Source: Oscillospiraceae bacterium
GTDB taxonomy: Bacteria > Bacillota > Clostridia > Oscillospirales > Oscillospiraceae
Direction of reading: 5' to 3'
Assembly (NCBI GenBank): GCA_017435245.1
Contig: JAFSFK010000002.1
Span: forward strand, 1 to 6,393
Length of the DNA stretch: 6,393 nucleotides
Shown here: positions 5,655 through 6,393 of the stretch, one piece after another
Layout: each line of letters opens with the position of its first letter
Numbering within the stretch: the stretch's first letter is position 1
Made by a program: the position numbers and the translations under genes
The notes under the pieces: generated by a model
Databases searched by the model: none
Told to the model about the DNA's origin: nothing
Seen by the model: the letters and a program-made list of their open reading frames with translations, nothing else

Positions 5655-5666
5655 GGGTTTTTTAGG

Positions 5667-5696
5667 GTTATACTATATTAAAAAAGAATTACACAA
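5667..5696 (-). promoter_or_regulatory. Second candidate dnaA promoter
   Basis: On the minus strand, TTGTGT (5696-5691), an 18-nt spacer, then TATAAC (5672-5667). It lies between the pta terminator and the box-containing promoter. The spacing is slightly long and the surroundings are AT-rich, so it is weaker support than the 5626-5654 promoter. Confidence 0.35.
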
Positions 5697-5708
5697 ATTC
5701 CGATTTGT

Positions 5709-5743
5709 AAAAAAAATCTCCCGGAATCATCCGGGAGATTTTT
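5709..5743 (-). terminator. Rho-independent terminator of pta
   Basis: Perfect 13-bp stem: AAAAATCTCCCGG (5712-5724) pairs with 5731-5743 across the 6-nt loop AATCAT. On the minus strand the GC-rich stem is followed by eight U (5716-5709). It begins 13 bases after the pta stop codon and isolates dnaA from pta transcription. The A-tract on the other side would make it work in both directions. Confidence 0.93.
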
Positions 5744-5756
5744 GAATATCTGAAGA

Positions 5757-6393
5757 TTACACCAGAGCGGCGGTGATGATTGCCATCTTGTAGACCTCGT
5801 CGGCGTTGCAGCCACGGGAAAGGTCATTGATGGGAGCAGCCAGACCCTGCAGGATGGGGCCGTAGGCTTCGTAGCCGCCCAGACGCTGAGCGATCTTGTA
5901 GCCGATGTTGCCGGCTTCGATGCAGGGGAAGATGAAGGTGTTGGCGTTGCCTGCCACCTTGGAGCCGGGGAACTTCAGCTGGCCGACCTCGGGAGCAACA
6001 GCGGCATCGAACTGCATCTCGCCGTCGATGTCGAACTCGGGAGCCAGCTCCTTAGCGATATAAGTAGCGTCGTGGCTGAGCTTTACAGTGCCGCCCTTGC
6101 CGGAGCCGTTGGTGGAGAAGCTCAGCATAGCCACCTTGGGATCGATGCCGAAGACCTTGGCAGTACGGGCAGTTTCCACAGCCACTTCTGCCAGCTTCTG
6201 AGCGCCGGACAGGACCACATTGCCTTCCTTATCCAGGGTATCCTCATAGCTGAGGTTGATGGCGCAGTCACCCATGGCGATCTTCTCGTCGCCACGGACC
6301 ATGATGAAGCAGGAGGAGACCAGGTTCACACCCTTCTTGGTCTTCACCAGCTGCAGAGCGGGACGGACGGTATCAGCGGTGGAGTAGGTTGCG
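5757..6393 (-). CDS. pta: Phosphate acetyltransferase, C-terminal 211 codons (cut by right window edge)
   Basis: Interconverts acetyl-CoA plus phosphate with acetyl phosphate plus CoA; with acetate kinase it makes acetate and ATP in the cytoplasm. The frame is open to the window edge, and roughly 115-120 N-terminal residues are missing from a usual 325-335 aa protein. In visible-residue numbering: STADTVRPALQ (4-14), IMVRGDEKIAMGDCAIN (30-46), AMLSFSTNGSGKG (88-100), DGEMQFDAAVAPEVGQLKFPGSKVAGNAN (123-151, the long family-typical stretch), and IEAGNIGYKIAQRLGGYEAYGPILQGLAAPINDLSRGC (158-195) with the catalytic Ser-Arg pair S192-R193. Its codon use is highly selective (all 15 lysines are AAG), suggesting strong expression. 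A terminator follows. EutD-type acetyltransferases are relatives, but the sequence reads as a housekeeping Pta. No ackA is seen between it and dnaA. Confidence 0.96.
   Translation of the reverse strand, partial: ATYSTADTVRPALQLVKTKKGVNLVSSCFIMVRGDEKIAMGDCAINLSYEDTLDKEGNVVLSGAQKLAEVAVETARTAKVFGIDPKVAMLSFSTNGSGKGGTVKLSHDATYIAKELAPEFDIDGEMQFDAAVAPEVGQLKFPGSKVAGNANTFIFPCIEAGNIGYKIAQRLGGYEAYGPILQGLAAPINDLSRGCNADEVYKMAIITAALV

Noticed and set aside
6170..6181. DnaA-box-like GTTTCCACA within pta
   Set aside because: A single weak match inside a coding sequence with no neighbouring boxes; expected by chance.
1..6393. CRISPR array, tRNA, rRNA, toxin-antitoxin or phage genes
   Set aside because: No direct-repeat and spacer pattern, no RNA gene signature and no such protein was seen on either strand. 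The window is fully explained by core genes, oriC and three intergenic repeats.

Overview
This window is a core chromosomal replication-origin region of a bacterium. Every protein gene lies on the minus strand, so in transcription order (right to left) it reads: pta (3' two thirds) – terminator – dnaA – oriC – dnaN – S4-domain gene (yaaA/rlbA type) – recF – gyrB (5' part, cut by the left edge). The order dnaA-dnaN-S4-recF-gyrB is the classic Firmicutes origin cluster. The composition (roughly half GC), the strong AGGAG-type ribosome binding sites, the style of DnaA domain I and the type of intergenic repeat suggest a gut-type Clostridia, most likely Oscillospiraceae/Ruminococcaceae. The family placement is inference.

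Region by region: 1-1283 is gyrB, an open frame that runs off the left edge just before the TOPRIM acidic motif. The recF-gyrB gap is filled by a repeat (1295-1364). 1362-2462 is recF, which overlaps the S4 gene (2452-2700) by 11 bp. The S4-dnaN gap holds a second, related repeat (2711-2778). 2776-3882 is dnaN. The dnaN-dnaA gap (3883-4239) holds a well-formed origin: an AT-rich unwinding element beside dnaN, six in-register DnaA-trios, a cluster of DnaA boxes, and then a third, different inverted-repeat element (about 4123-4242). 4240-5547 is dnaA. The region 5548-5756 holds the dnaA ribosome binding site, candidate promoters with an embedded DnaA box, and the pta terminator. 5757-6393 is the C-terminal 211 codons of pta.

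How the parts work together: DnaA binds the boxes and extends along the trios to melt the AT-rich element. DnaN is the sliding clamp of the replisome, RecF acts at gaps and stalled forks, and GyrB removes the positive supercoils made ahead of the fork. A DnaA box inside the best dnaA promoter suggests autoregulation. Pta is acetate/acetyl-CoA metabolism and unrelated to replication; its presence directly upstream of dnaA is the least ordinary part of the gene order.

I see no novel protein system. The points most worth following up are the three intergenic repeats, each starting at the stop codon of the gene upstream of it, and the clear DnaA-trio origin that uses TTTTCCACA as its box.
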